This document shows, in pieces, positions 24,598 through 32,240 of a stretch of DNA of 32,264 nt (position 1 is the first letter of the stretch; each line of letters begins with the position of its first letter). Both the position numbers and the translations under genes were made by a program. Source of the DNA: Rhodopirellula sp. (GTDB lineage: Bacteria > Planctomycetota > Planctomycetia > Pirellulales > Pirellulaceae); contig NZGD01000235.1 of the NCBI GenBank assembly GCA_002690925.1, forward strand, positions 1 to 32,264, given 5' to 3'. A model generated the notes under the pieces. The model was given only the letters and a program-made list of their open reading frames with translations. It was not told the DNA's origin and searched no databases.

Positions 24598-25680
24598 CTA
24601 TTTCGCTGAGCTGGCTTCTACCCGAGTCAGAAATTCACCAATATGCTCGAATGCTTCCTCTGCCTCTGGCAAAAGAGGCGTGAACAGATGCCATACATGA
24701 ACCATGTCGGGCCAGGTTTCTATTTCCACCTGGGAGCCAGCCGCCTGCGCTTTCGCTGCGTATCGTTGGGCGTTTTCCAGCAGTAATTCCGATTCACTGA
24801 CGTGAATGAGTGTTGGCGAGAGGCCGTGAAGGGCGCCTCGTAGTGGAGAGGCTATCGGGCTGGTGGGCAGCACCCGAAAGCCCAAAACCGTGCCCCACCA
24901 CAGTAGCGGAAGGGGTACCCGCGCCAGTTTCTCAATGGTTGGCCCGAGCATGGCATCGGTTTTCAGGTTGGCTCGTTTTCCCAATGACGTGAGCATGAGC
25001 TCGGTAGACGGCGATAGAGCAACAACAGCATTCGGTGGTTGCAGACCCTGGTCTCGTATCCAGGCATTCAGCCCTAGAGTATGACTGCCGCCAGCGGAGT
25101 CCCCGGCGACCACAATGAAATCAGCCGCAGCCTTCCCGTCCGGGCCGTTACCGAGTAGCCAGCGGTAAGCTTGCTGGCAGTCGACAATGCCGTCCAGGTA
25201 GCGGTTTTCCGGCATCAGCCGGTAATCGATGGCGAATACGCAGGCGTTGGCCAGCCTCGACAAACGATCAGTGATGGCGCGATGGCTTTTGGGGCTGCCG
25301 GCGATCCAGGACCCACCGTGAATGTAGAGAATCCTGCGGTTGGGTTTTGCACCGGGTGCAATCACCCATTCCCCCTTGGGCTCATCGGTTGCAGAGGGAC
25401 GTATGTCCGAGACGAGTTCCAGACCGTCGCTCATGCTATCCATGTAGCGTCGCAGTGCCTTTACGCGAGCCCGGCCATGAAGACCCTCAGCCGAAGCATG
25501 CATCCCCCTGACCGTTTCAAGTACCTGCTGGCGGGCTTCGCTTTGTTCAGGGCGGGTGGTTGTTTCGCGTTCATCCCGCGCACTGCGCTTGCGGCGCCGT
25601 AAAAACACCACAGCAGCCACCAGCGCGACCATCATCAGACCAAGCCACATCATTGCGAACCAGGCGATTCCGAAAATCAT
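24598..25680 (-). CDS. Alpha/beta hydrolase, HSL-type esterase with N-terminal membrane anchor
   Basis: A 360-residue hydrolase. Residues 1-29 form a membrane helix (MIFGIAWFAMMWLGLMMVALV) followed by a basic RRRKRS stop-transfer. The catalytic domain has the HSL-family oxyanion motif ILYIHGGSWIAGS and the nucleophile Ser in VVAGDSAGGSHTL, with the Asp and His of the triad in ETWPDMVHVWHLF. It would be anchored in the inner membrane and cleave a short-chain ester. ATG at 25680 has GAGGG 7 bases upstream. It stands alone, convergent with the FNT gene; substrate unknown. Confidence 0.9.
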   Translation of the reverse strand: MIFGIAWFAMMWLGLMMVALVAAVVFLRRRKRSARDERETTTRPEQSEARQQVLETVRGMHASAEGLHGRARVKALRRYMDSMSDGLELVSDIRPSATDEPKGEWVIAPGAKPNRRILYIHGGSWIAGSPKSHRAITDRLSRLANACVFAIDYRLMPENRYLDGIVDCQQAYRWLLGNGPDGKAAADFIVVAGDSAGGSHTLGLNAWIRDQGLQPPNAVVALSPSTELMLTSLGKRANLKTDAMLGPTIEKLARVPLPLLWWGTVLGFRVLPTSPIASPLRGALHGLSPTLIHVSESELLLENAQRYAAKAQAAGSQVEIETWPDMVHVWHLFTPLLPEAEEAFEHIGEFLTRVEASSAK

Positions 25681-25927
25681 GAGTAACCCTCGCGTGGTTT
25701 CATGGCAGCTCATCTGAGCTGGCAGGGGTTGTTACAAACAACCAGGTGGTAGTATAAGCAAAATGCTGTGGGTTGAGTCACTTTCGCGTTCGGCCGGGAT
25801 CAGTTGTCCACCACAATGGCGCAATCTCAATCTGGCGAGGCGGATGATTAGCCTGTCTGTGTAACCTCATAGCCGCTATAATTCCTGAGCCTTGATCGTT
25901 TGATCCGGCAGTTCAATAAACGGGGGT

Positions 25928-27748
25928 GTGCATTTGCTGTCGGGTGGTTGTCGTTTGGCAAGTCGGTGTTTTGCCTTTGTAGGACTTTTGCTGGCGGCAG
26001 CATCAGGTTGGAGCGCAGAACGTTTGCTGGTGCTGGACGAGCGCGGTGCTCAGCCGCTGGATGGTTTTGTTTCGCTACTGCGGGACCCCGACGGTGAGCT
26101 GACGTTCGAGCAAGTGCGCAGTGGAATCGAACCCTTCGGGCCAGCAGTGCCAAGCGATCTCCACCAAGGCTACACTCCCGATGTGTTCTGGATGCGGATT
26201 GAAGTGGAATCCCACTCAAGCCAGCGGTTGGACCGAATGCTTGAGTTTACCTACGCCTATCTGGATGACATTAGCCTCTATCGGGTGAATACCAATGGCA
26301 CGGTTGAGCGGATGCGGTCAGGGCGTACCCTGGCGCCAGCGGACCGCGTGGTGGCCCATCGCAAACCGGTCTTTCCGCTTTCGTTTGAGCCCGGGGAGCG
26401 GGCGACGCTGTACCTGCGGGTAACCACCCACGCCAGCATGACCCTCAACGCACGGCTGGCGCCTACCTTTGAGTTCTACGAAGACAGTGACCAGGAATAT
26501 GTCTGGCTGGCTCTGTACTTCGGGATGCTGGTGGCGCTAGGGGCCTATAATTTCTTGCTGTTTCTTGGCACCCGCCAACGCTCTTTCCTGCTGTATTCGC
26601 TGTTTGTGTTCAGCTTCGGTATTGCCGCCTCCAGCATGAACGGCCTGGGTCCTTTGCTGCTTTGGCCAGGGCTGGTTGGAGAGTGGGGCAACCGTATTCT
26701 GCCAACCGGGTACACTCTGGCGGCTACCCTGTCGGTGATGTTTGCTCGCAGCTTTCTGAATATGCGCCGGATTGCGCCGCGCTGGGATCGGGCGTTATTG
26801 GTCATGGCGATATGCTGGTGGTGCGCGACTCTGGTGACACTACTGGTGCCAGTGCAGGATGCCCTCAAGATCATGTCAGCGATGGGCGTGTTGACCACGG
26901 CGTTTCTGATAACCAGCGGGGTTGTTGGTGTGCGCCTTCGTGTTCCTGCGGCCCGGATATACCTGTTAGCCTGGTTGCTCCTGTTGGTAGGCACCGCGTT
27001 GCTGTCGGTCCGAAACCTGGGCTGGATACCCTCCAATTTCTTCACCGTTTATGGCCTGCAGATTGGTTCCGCAATTGAGATGATCCTGCTGTCCTTCGGT
27101 CTGGCGGCTCGATTTAACGAACTCAAACGTCAAAAGGAAGAGGCTCAGCGTCAGTTGGTGCTGTCGCTACAGCGACAGGAGCGTGAACTGGAACGCCGGG
27201 TTGTTCAGCGTACTTCAGAGTTGGAGGTCGCCAAGGCCGAACTGGAGCGCCGGGTAGTGAAAGACCCCCTCACCGGGCTCTACAACCGCTATGGCTTGAT
27301 GATTCATCTCGAAAAATTCACGCAACGGGCGCAGCGGCGGAATGAGCTTCTGGCGGTAATCCTGATCGATCTGGACGGTTTTAAACCGGTGAACGACCAG
27401 TACGGCCATGAAGCGGGTGATGTATTGCTTCAGACAATCGCCCGTCGCCTGCAGCAGGAGGCTCGGGACAGTGACTGTGTGGCCCGGATGGGAGGCGATG
27501 AATTTGTGGTGGTCACCGAAAACGTCATCTCAAAAGCCAGCGTGTTGGAAATTGGCCAGCGGTTACGCGAAGCCATCACACAACCGGTGACTCTGCCTTC
27601 GGGAGAGTCGGTACGGATTGGTGCCAGTGTGGGTATCTGTACCGGTCGGGGTGGAGAGCAGAAAGGCAGTGACCTGATCCGGGGAGCGGATGAAGCCATG
27701 TACCGAGTCAAAAGGGAACGCAAGAACGACGTTTGTCTGTTGGCTTAA
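25928..27748 (+). CDS. Diguanylate cyclase with 7TMR-DISM sensor
   Basis: A 606-residue membrane signalling protein. After a signal peptide (ends near ASGWSA), residues 30-170 are a 7TMR-DISM extracellular domain, about 180-400 are seven membrane helices, then a coiled-coil linker and a GGDEF domain. The active site GGDEF is intact (about 522-526 in RMGGDEFVVV) and RDSD five residues before it is the inhibitory I-site, so c-di-GMP synthesis with product inhibition is likely. The linker QRQERELERRVVQRTSELEVAKAELERRV is typical. Start GTG at 25928 with weak GGGGG upstream. It forms a single-gene unit; the sensed signal is unknown. Confidence 0.92.
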   Translation: MHLLSGGCRLASRCFAFVGLLLAAASGWSAERLLVLDERGAQPLDGFVSLLRDPDGELTFEQVRSGIEPFGPAVPSDLHQGYTPDVFWMRIEVESHSSQRLDRMLEFTYAYLDDISLYRVNTNGTVERMRSGRTLAPADRVVAHRKPVFPLSFEPGERATLYLRVTTHASMTLNARLAPTFEFYEDSDQEYVWLALYFGMLVALGAYNFLLFLGTRQRSFLLYSLFVFSFGIAASSMNGLGPLLLWPGLVGEWGNRILPTGYTLAATLSVMFARSFLNMRRIAPRWDRALLVMAICWWCATLVTLLVPVQDALKIMSAMGVLTTAFLITSGVVGVRLRVPAARIYLLAWLLLLVGTALLSVRNLGWIPSNFFTVYGLQIGSAIEMILLSFGLAARFNELKRQKEEAQRQLVLSLQRQERELERRVVQRTSELEVAKAELERRVVKDPLTGLYNRYGLMIHLEKFTQRAQRRNELLAVILIDLDGFKPVNDQYGHEAGDVLLQTIARRLQQEARDSDCVARMGGDEFVVVTENVISKASVLEIGQRLREAITQPVTLPSGESVRIGASVGICTGRGGEQKGSDLIRGADEAMYRVKRERKNDVCLLA

Positions 27749-27845
27749 GGGGGCGAACAGCGGGAAGACGTTAGGCGAAGCTTCTGCGAGTGGTGATGCG
27801 AGGGCTAAAGATTAAAGGTGTTGTCTTGGCCTTCGGAAAGGTGTC

Positions 27846-27865
27846 AAAAGCAGGCCTTCGCTTTT
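27846..27865 (+). terminator. Possible terminator after the diguanylate cyclase
   Basis: AAAAGC (27846-27851) and GCTTTT (27860-27865) pair around an 8-nt loop, with T-rich sequence after. It stands 98 bases past the stop. The rest of 27749-28103 contains no feature I can support. Confidence 0.5.
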
Positions 27866-28103
27866 TATGATTGCCCTGGCTGAACGCCCCGATGGTTTTC
27901 CAGGGGTGCTCAGCCACTAGATCGAGATGTTTATACCTTACCTGTAAGCTTCATGAACTCTCGCAAAAGGGCACCAATTCTGCCTGAGTATTCTGGATCG
28001 CTAAAGGCATAATTTTCTCGAATGCCCGGTTATGTCTTGCTCAATCACATCCCATATACAGAAAAATTTTCGGCCACTATATGGGCGAATGTGGTGAATA
28101 CTT

Positions 28104-28247
28104 TTGAGTAAAACCGATGATTTAATATGTTCACTAAGTAATGGTGCGGGCGTAATACTTGATTCGCTCGGTAAGATCCTGGGCGATTACATCAGAATGA
28201 ACCCAATCCTTAAGGGTGAGATGTTAGATGCCATAGAGCCTGTTTAA
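28104..28247 (+). CDS. Small possible protein, first of a coupled pair
   Basis: A 47-codon frame from TTG: MSKTDDLICSLSNGAG, then a helical ILDSLGKILGDYIRMNPILKGEMLDAIEPV. It ends in TAATG, whose ATG starts the next frame, as expected of coupled genes. The composition looks protein-like rather than random, but there is no strong ribosome-binding site and I recognise no family. It may be a small regulator or a remnant. Confidence 0.3.
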   Translation: MSKTDDLICSLSNGAGVILDSLGKILGDYIRMNPILKGEMLDAIEPV

Positions 28248-28483
28248 TGGAGAGCGATTTGCAATATATGGATGAGCACTTGCAAATACTTGATTATAGT
28301 TCCAGTGCCGTAGCCCTTGATGCGGGTATCGCCTACCATGCAAGAGGTCGAATCGGTTGTAAGAGTCGCGCCGGACTAAATGCCAGCAATAAATTGATTC
28401 GTGTCAAGATAAGTGCTGCCAACTTATATATATATGTTTGTCAGTTATTTACAAACAATTACAAAATGGCCCAAGTATCGTGA
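28247..28483 (+). CDS. Small possible protein, second of a coupled pair
   Basis: A 78-codon frame starting at the ATG of a TAATG overlap. The first 40 residues (MESDLQYMDEHLQILDYS...) look plausible; the later part is rich in Ile/Asn/Tyr and lies in AT-rich DNA, so it may run past a natural end. It precedes the truncated sensor by 6 bases. Role unknown and reality doubtful. Confidence 0.3.
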   Translation: MESDLQYMDEHLQILDYSSSAVALDAGIAYHARGRIGCKSRAGLNASNKLIRVKISAANLYIYVCQLFTNNYKMAQVS

Positions 28484-28489
28484 CTAATA

Positions 28490-29129
28490 ATGGATTGTGA
28501 TCAGCTGATAGGTCGACAAGAACTCATTTCCTCACCTCCCAAACAACGGAAGCATGGCAGTCTTCGACTAACGTTGGGCCGTAAGTTGGCGTTGGTGACG
28601 CTTGCTTTCCTGATTCTCTGGAGCGCGCATGCGGGTGTTGGCCATTTGGGCAGAACGCAGGCCGCTTCTTTTAGCGGGTTGGTAAATGAAGCCGGTAAAT
28701 TGCGAATCCACAGTCAGCGTATCGCTTTGCTATCGATAGTCTGTGGTAGTTACGCCCCCCGGGAAGGTGCCGAAATTGCTTTATGTCTTGATGCTATAAA
28801 ACTGAGCATCGATAGCTATGAATCAAGTCTTCAGATAGTAGCGAATGATCCTTTCACATTGTTGTTCAAGAATGACCGACAGCAAATCAACTCCTATGTC
28901 GCACAGCTGCAGGTTGACTGGGTTGAGTACCGGGCGGCCGCTGAGCTTGTCCTGAAGCCGAAGGCTGAGGGGGCGCTTTCTGATCAAAGTGAGTATTTTG
29001 AGGCAAATAACGAGCGACTGCTGGCCCGGGCCGAAGCTCTGACAGAGTTACTGGTTGCAAGCCAGCGTCGAGTTCAGGTTGCGCAAGATAAGGTGTTGAA
29101 TGCACTCCAGCTCTTAGGGCTTATCCTTC
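28490..29129 (+). pseudogene. NarX/PilJ-type sensor, truncated at block end
   Basis: An N-terminal fragment of a membrane sensor. The first helix LALVTLAFLILWSAHAGV lies near residue 33, and a periplasmic helical domain follows with VNEAGKLRIHSQRIALLS, which resembles the P-box of nitrate sensors and the PilJ N-terminal domain. A second helix begins at LNALQLLGLILLS and is then cut. After 29129 the frame continues for 13 codons into antisense drt3b DNA and stops at 29165-29167. A histidine kinase, GGDEF or methyl-accepting output domain would normally follow; it is lost, so the gene is broken by the rearrangement. Confidence 0.75.
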
Positions 29130-29133
29130 TTAG
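29130..29133. repeat. Right copy of 4-bp target duplication (TTAG)
   Basis: TTAG at the end of the truncated sensor gene and the start of the N-terminal drt3b half. It matches TTAG at 6592-6595. Using this copy restores the drt3b frame; the nearby TTAG at 29114-29117 does not. Confidence 0.6.
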
Positions 29134-30214
29134 CGTTTTTTCTGACAATATTACCGTTAGGTTCTAACTTGACAAGCACAGCATCGAAAAAAGCATCGGA
29201 CTTCACGAATAAAGAATCTTTTGCAGACGAAATATTTGTATAAAACGGGCGCTGAAGATTAACGTGTTTTGCCTGGTTTAAATACAGCTTGTACTTTGAC
29301 AACTCGACTTCGTACTGATCTTTTACTGTATCTTCCGCTGATTGGTTATTAGAGAAAATATATATATCGTCTATATATCGTCTAACTACGAAATCTTCTT
29401 CAGAGTGCAAGTTATAGTTTTCTGTGAGTCTTCCTTTAACATTCGCGTCAATTCTTTGGAAAATGATTTCCGAGAATATCCTCGAAATCTCCGGCCCAAC
29501 CAATATTCCATTTGTTTCGCCAAAGTTGCAATTTCTCATCAACTCATCAAATCTATTTTCAAAAGAAGACGTCATTCGATGATTTTTCGAGAAATTCTTC
29601 TCCTTAACCGCCCAGGCTACTGAATGCGTATAAATATTATAAAAACACTTTGATACGTCCAGCGATAAATAGCGGGAATATTTCTTTTCTATTTCTAGAA
29701 ATTCGTTAGAATCGAAAAACTGAAAAAGCCGATTGTATTTTCGGTAGGTAAAAAAACTAGTTGCATATTTCGATTGAGGTGACCTTCCATTCTCCTGAAA
29801 ATCAACTTCATCAGAGATTAGCTCATCGAGATCTTTTAGGAGAGGTCTTTCATAAAATCTGCTTGCGACCTTCGTTGGTGATCTTAAAGAAAAGCTCGAA
29901 AGCGAGCAGCGATCCAAAATCATTGAATAATAGTCATTGTAAAATTCAACTAGGTCAAGCTGCTGTCTTGGATGAATTACTGAAAGTTCTCTTTGTCCAA
30001 GATCTCCGCGACTGGCAGTATACGTGTAAGGTATTGACGGATCAGGTGTAGCTCTGAAAAGTTCAATGATAAACGAATGAGATAGTCTGTCTTTTTTGAT
30101 ACGGTTGTAGAAGTGATTATTAGAAAAAATTATTGGCGTCTCATAAGGGAGCAAGTCAGTCAAAAGAACTCTATGAAAATCTTTTTTCTCGATTTTTATT
30201 GATTTATTTTTCAT
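29130..30214 (-). pseudogene. drt3b: N-terminal half of split drt3b (reverse transcriptase domain)
   Basis: Second reverse transcriptase of the DRT3-type pair. The ATG at 30214 overlaps the drt3a stop as ATGA. RT motif A is SRYLSLDVSKCFYNIYTHS (Asp near residue 186), motif B GILVGPEISRIFSEIIF, and motif C RRYIDDIYIFS with YIDD near residues 280-283. All catalytic Asp residues are present. The fragment runs to about residue 361, then reads 16 nt into the inserted block and stops at 29114. The missing helical C-terminus lies at 5703-6591. Without it, anti-phage function is probably lost unless the halves assemble as separate chains. The UG8-type (drt3b) label is inferred from the pair layout. 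Confidence 0.75.
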
Positions 30215-31503
30215 GGGCCAAAGCATCTCTTGATTTCGTGAAGTTCTTCTCGACTAAATTCGTGAAAGACTCGATTTTTATATCCATAAACGTGGCTAAT
30301 GTTTGATATCCAATCCACCTCTTCTTTTGAGAGCGTAAGGATTAAAGCGCGCCCTAGAGGACTTTTCATAGATCTAGATATATTTCTTTTGAATCTGTCT
30401 AGGCTTTCTAGGCCTTCATTCCTAGTAAGCATTGGGTAATTATAATATATACCACCTTTTAAGCCACCTTTTGAGCGCCCTTTGTAAAGCGGGTAATTTC
30501 CGGTCGCAAATTTCAGTCGTTTTTTAGCAATCTCAAAATCACCGTTCTTTTTGTACGCTTCAAGTACTTTCGCTATTTTTGTTTTCATTTTCTTTATTTT
30601 TTTATCGGCAATATCTATTTCTACATTTTTAGTAGTCTTACCGTTCGGCGTATCCTTGAATATAAATTTGTAACCAAGATACTGTAAAGATATTTCTCGG
30701 CCGTCGGACTCTTTGCATTTACATTTTGACCTACACCTGCATGGAACCTTCCCACAATTACACCCTGATTCACAAATACATTCAACTGAGAATATCTCAG
30801 TCTTTTTAGTATTGAGGGATAAATTGTCAAGGTTTTTCAAAACGATCTTAGATTCTGATAATATTATTTTACTGTTTTCAAAACAAAATATCAGTATATC
30901 GTCAACGTACCGGCTGTAATAATAAACTCCGTGCATAGACCTCACAGCGTCATCAAACTTTGCTAAAGCAAGTTCTGACAAAGTAGAACTGATGCTCAGA
31001 CCGCGTGGTAAGCCCTGGATCCCCTGATCTGAAAGTGACCGATCGATTTTTTTCAGCAACCATTGTGTTTCGCTAGAGACAGTCATTTCTGAACATATGC
31101 TCTTGATCAATTTATCCCTATTGATACTCTCAAAAAAGTCCTTAACATCAAGTTTTAAAACGTGGAATGGGCAGCTTTCAGAAAGCAAGGTTTTGATCTG
31201 GGAGACAGTTATATTCCGATCGTTGGGACGGACGTTGTAACCCCGTTTTAGATTGTCATTAACTTTGCTCTCCACCAGTTTGGAGGCGAGGTCGGTAAAA
31301 AAGAATGTAGGCTTCCCGTTGGAGATTTTCCTGTTGAGCTCGCCGAACTCGAAGGTGTGAGTTTGGATACTTTCAGCGACGGCCATCGCCTCTTTGTTTA
31401 ATAAGGCTTTCGATTGTAGCTTGCGCAGGAATGGAGATGTGCTGACGAGATTTTTCCGGGAAAATGCTTGTATATTGATCATAGAGAAGCTATTCCATGC
31501 CAT
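30211..31503 (-). CDS. drt3a: DRT3-type reverse transcriptase Drt3a (UG3-like)
   Basis: A 430-residue RNA-templated DNA polymerase with complete motifs: HVLKLDVKDFFESI (Asp119), IQGLPRGLSISSTLSEL (about 163-177), YYYSRYVDDILIFC with YVDD at 199-202, LNTKKTEIF and LQYLGYKF. Between the last two is a cluster of eight cysteines (residues 242-263: C-x-C, C-x-C, C-x-C, C-x-C) that could bind metal and seems unusual for RTs. In DRT3, as I know it, two unrelated RTs work with a small RNA in anti-phage defence. The coupled RT next door and a candidate RNA upstream support this. Start ATG at 31503 has no clear ribosome-binding site; an ATG at 31482 is possible. No maturase domain or intron RNA is seen. 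Confidence 0.8.
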   Translation of the reverse strand: MAWNSFSMINIQAFSRKNLVSTSPFLRKLQSKALLNKEAMAVAESIQTHTFEFGELNRKISNGKPTFFFTDLASKLVESKVNDNLKRGYNVRPNDRNITVSQIKTLLSESCPFHVLKLDVKDFFESINRDKLIKSICSEMTVSSETQWLLKKIDRSLSDQGIQGLPRGLSISSTLSELALAKFDDAVRSMHGVYYYSRYVDDILIFCFENSKIILSESKIVLKNLDNLSLNTKKTEIFSVECICESGCNCGKVPCRCRSKCKCKESDGREISLQYLGYKFIFKDTPNGKTTKNVEIDIADKKIKKMKTKIAKVLEAYKKNGDFEIAKKRLKFATGNYPLYKGRSKGGLKGGIYYNYPMLTRNEGLESLDRFKRNISRSMKSPLGRALILTLSKEEVDWISNISHVYGYKNRVFHEFSREELHEIKRCFGP

Positions 31504-31509
31504 ATGTAG

Positions 31510-31680
31510 CTTGCGGAGCTAAAAAGATCCCAACGTGTCGAATCTCTTTCATCGTCATGAAGCTTATATGACGGAGGGGCTTGGATCAAAAGTCGTACCT
31601 TGTGAATCGTGTGTAAACATCCCTGTTTTAGGCTGCTGATAAAAGCCATATCACAGAAATAAAATACCATTGAATGAACC
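31510..31680 (-). ncRNA. Candidate DRT3 template ncRNA
   Basis: The 350-bp region upstream of drt3a holds no convincing gene. On the minus strand it contains TTTACACACGATTC with ACACAC at 31614-31609, GATCC and GGATC segments about 55 nt apart that can pair, and small hairpins (TAGCTCCGCAAGCTA, and GGCT...AGCC near 31631-31650). DRT3 is reported, as I recall, to use a ncRNA with an ACACAC template from which the first RT makes poly(GT). The position and the ACACAC fit. Ends are approximate and no promoter is certain. A 63-codon frame here (31479-31670) looks like a chance frame. Confidence 0.45.
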
Positions 31681-31814
31681 GAGCGTGGGTCTATCCTTGA
31701 AAGGGATCGCAGGTAGGCGTCAAGGAAGTCATGCCGAGCGGCCAGGTGAATGGGGCCCCGATCAGAACGTAGTTAGGCAGCAGATTGTTTACAAGGGTCA
31801 AGTGCGGGCTGCAA

Positions 31815-31827
31815 AAAGGTCCGCTTT
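31815..31827. repeat. AAAGGTCCGCTTT, shared with the other island edge
   Basis: Exact reverse complement of AAAGCGGACCTTT at 5319-5331. A third near copy, AAAAGGTCCGCTT, is at 31957-31969, and AAAAGCGGACATT occurs near 5357. All lie in the accessory DNA outside the inserted block, close to its edges. Function unknown. Confidence 0.5.
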
Positions 31828-31853
31828 CCAATGGAGACTGTAATTTTGTGTTT

Positions 31854-32240
31854 TCACGACCACTTCTCACGCGCTAAAAGAGAGAGCCTCTGCTCTATCC
31901 CCGAACGTTCGCTTTGCGACCTCAGCGTGCTTAAGCTGCCGGAATCTCGGCGACAAAAAAGGTCCGCTTCTATCAAAAAAATGGACGTAGCCTCGATTTC
32001 AATTGAGGGCTCTGCCCTCTCGCCGCAAGCGGCGATTCGCCCGAGGTATTTAAGGACCAGCGATTTTATCGCCGGATTCTGGCGCACGGCGCTCTTTCCG
32101 ATACCGATAGCGTTGGCGACTTCGCCACGGTTTAGCTGGCCCCGAAAGACGATTTGCTTTAAATCGTCATCGGTTTTCGTAGCGGCCCAACGCTGAAAGG
32201 CAACAAGGTTTTCGCGAGCTTTTTCTTGTCCGTTAGCCAT
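31854..32240 (-). CDS. VPA1267-family protein of Gamma-Mobile-Trio type islands
   Basis: A 128-residue protein. Its first 65 residues match the family I know as VPA1267: MANGQEKARENLVAFQRWAA, TKTDDDLKQIVFRGQLNRGEVA, then IGIGKSAVRQNPAIK, which looks like a small helix-turn-helix. The C-terminal part (after about residue 75) is low-complexity, crosses a repeated AAAAGGTCCGCTT motif (31957-31970) and may not be native. The family sits beside the recombinase genes gmtX, gmtY and gmtZ in islands rich in defence genes. The four codons before a stop at 32250-32252 may be the end of the preceding gene (LKKR), just outside the window. Start ATG at 32240 with weak GGGA close to it. Confidence 0.75.
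   Translation of the reverse strand: MANGQEKARENLVAFQRWAATKTDDDLKQIVFRGQLNRGEVANAIGIGKSAVRQNPAIKSLVLKYLGRIAACGERAEPSIEIEATSIFLIEADLFCRRDSGSLSTLRSQSERSGIEQRLSLLAREKWS

Larger units (their letters stand above)
6596..29129. mobile_element. 22.5-kb transposed block inserted in drt3b
   Basis: Seen: the block is flanked by TTAG at 6592-6595 and 29130-29133. Its left end is the inverted repeat of an IS5-family element. Its right end lies inside a truncated sensor gene and shows no second IS copy and no convincing inverted repeat. The outer sequences are the two halves of one gene in the same orientation and compatible frame. Inferred: the IS left end plus a surrogate right end moved adjacent chromosomal DNA, including a catabolic cluster, into the DRT3 locus. 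A composite transposon that later lost its right IS copy is an alternative. The IS's inner flank is CTAA (7761-7764), not TTAG, consistent with its carrying donor flank. Confidence 0.6.

Noticed and set aside
29114..29117. An earlier TTAG as the right copy of the duplication
   Set aside because: It gives 1101 + 889 bases, not a multiple of three, and breaks the restored drt3b frame; the copy at 29130 keeps it.
29114..31503. Retron or group II intron origin for the two RTs
   Set aside because: No maturase or endonuclease domain, no intron domain V-like hairpin and no msr/msd-like inverted pair found; two coupled unlike RTs fit DRT3 better.
31479..31670. 63-codon minus-strand frame before drt3a
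   Set aside because: Overlaps the drt3a start, lacks a ribosome-binding site and lies in the stretch that better fits a structured RNA.
31690..31810. Minus-strand frame reading NYVLIGAPFTWPLGMTSL
   Set aside because: No start codon with a ribosome-binding site; it resembles sequences seen in repeated non-coding regions, but I cannot support a gene.
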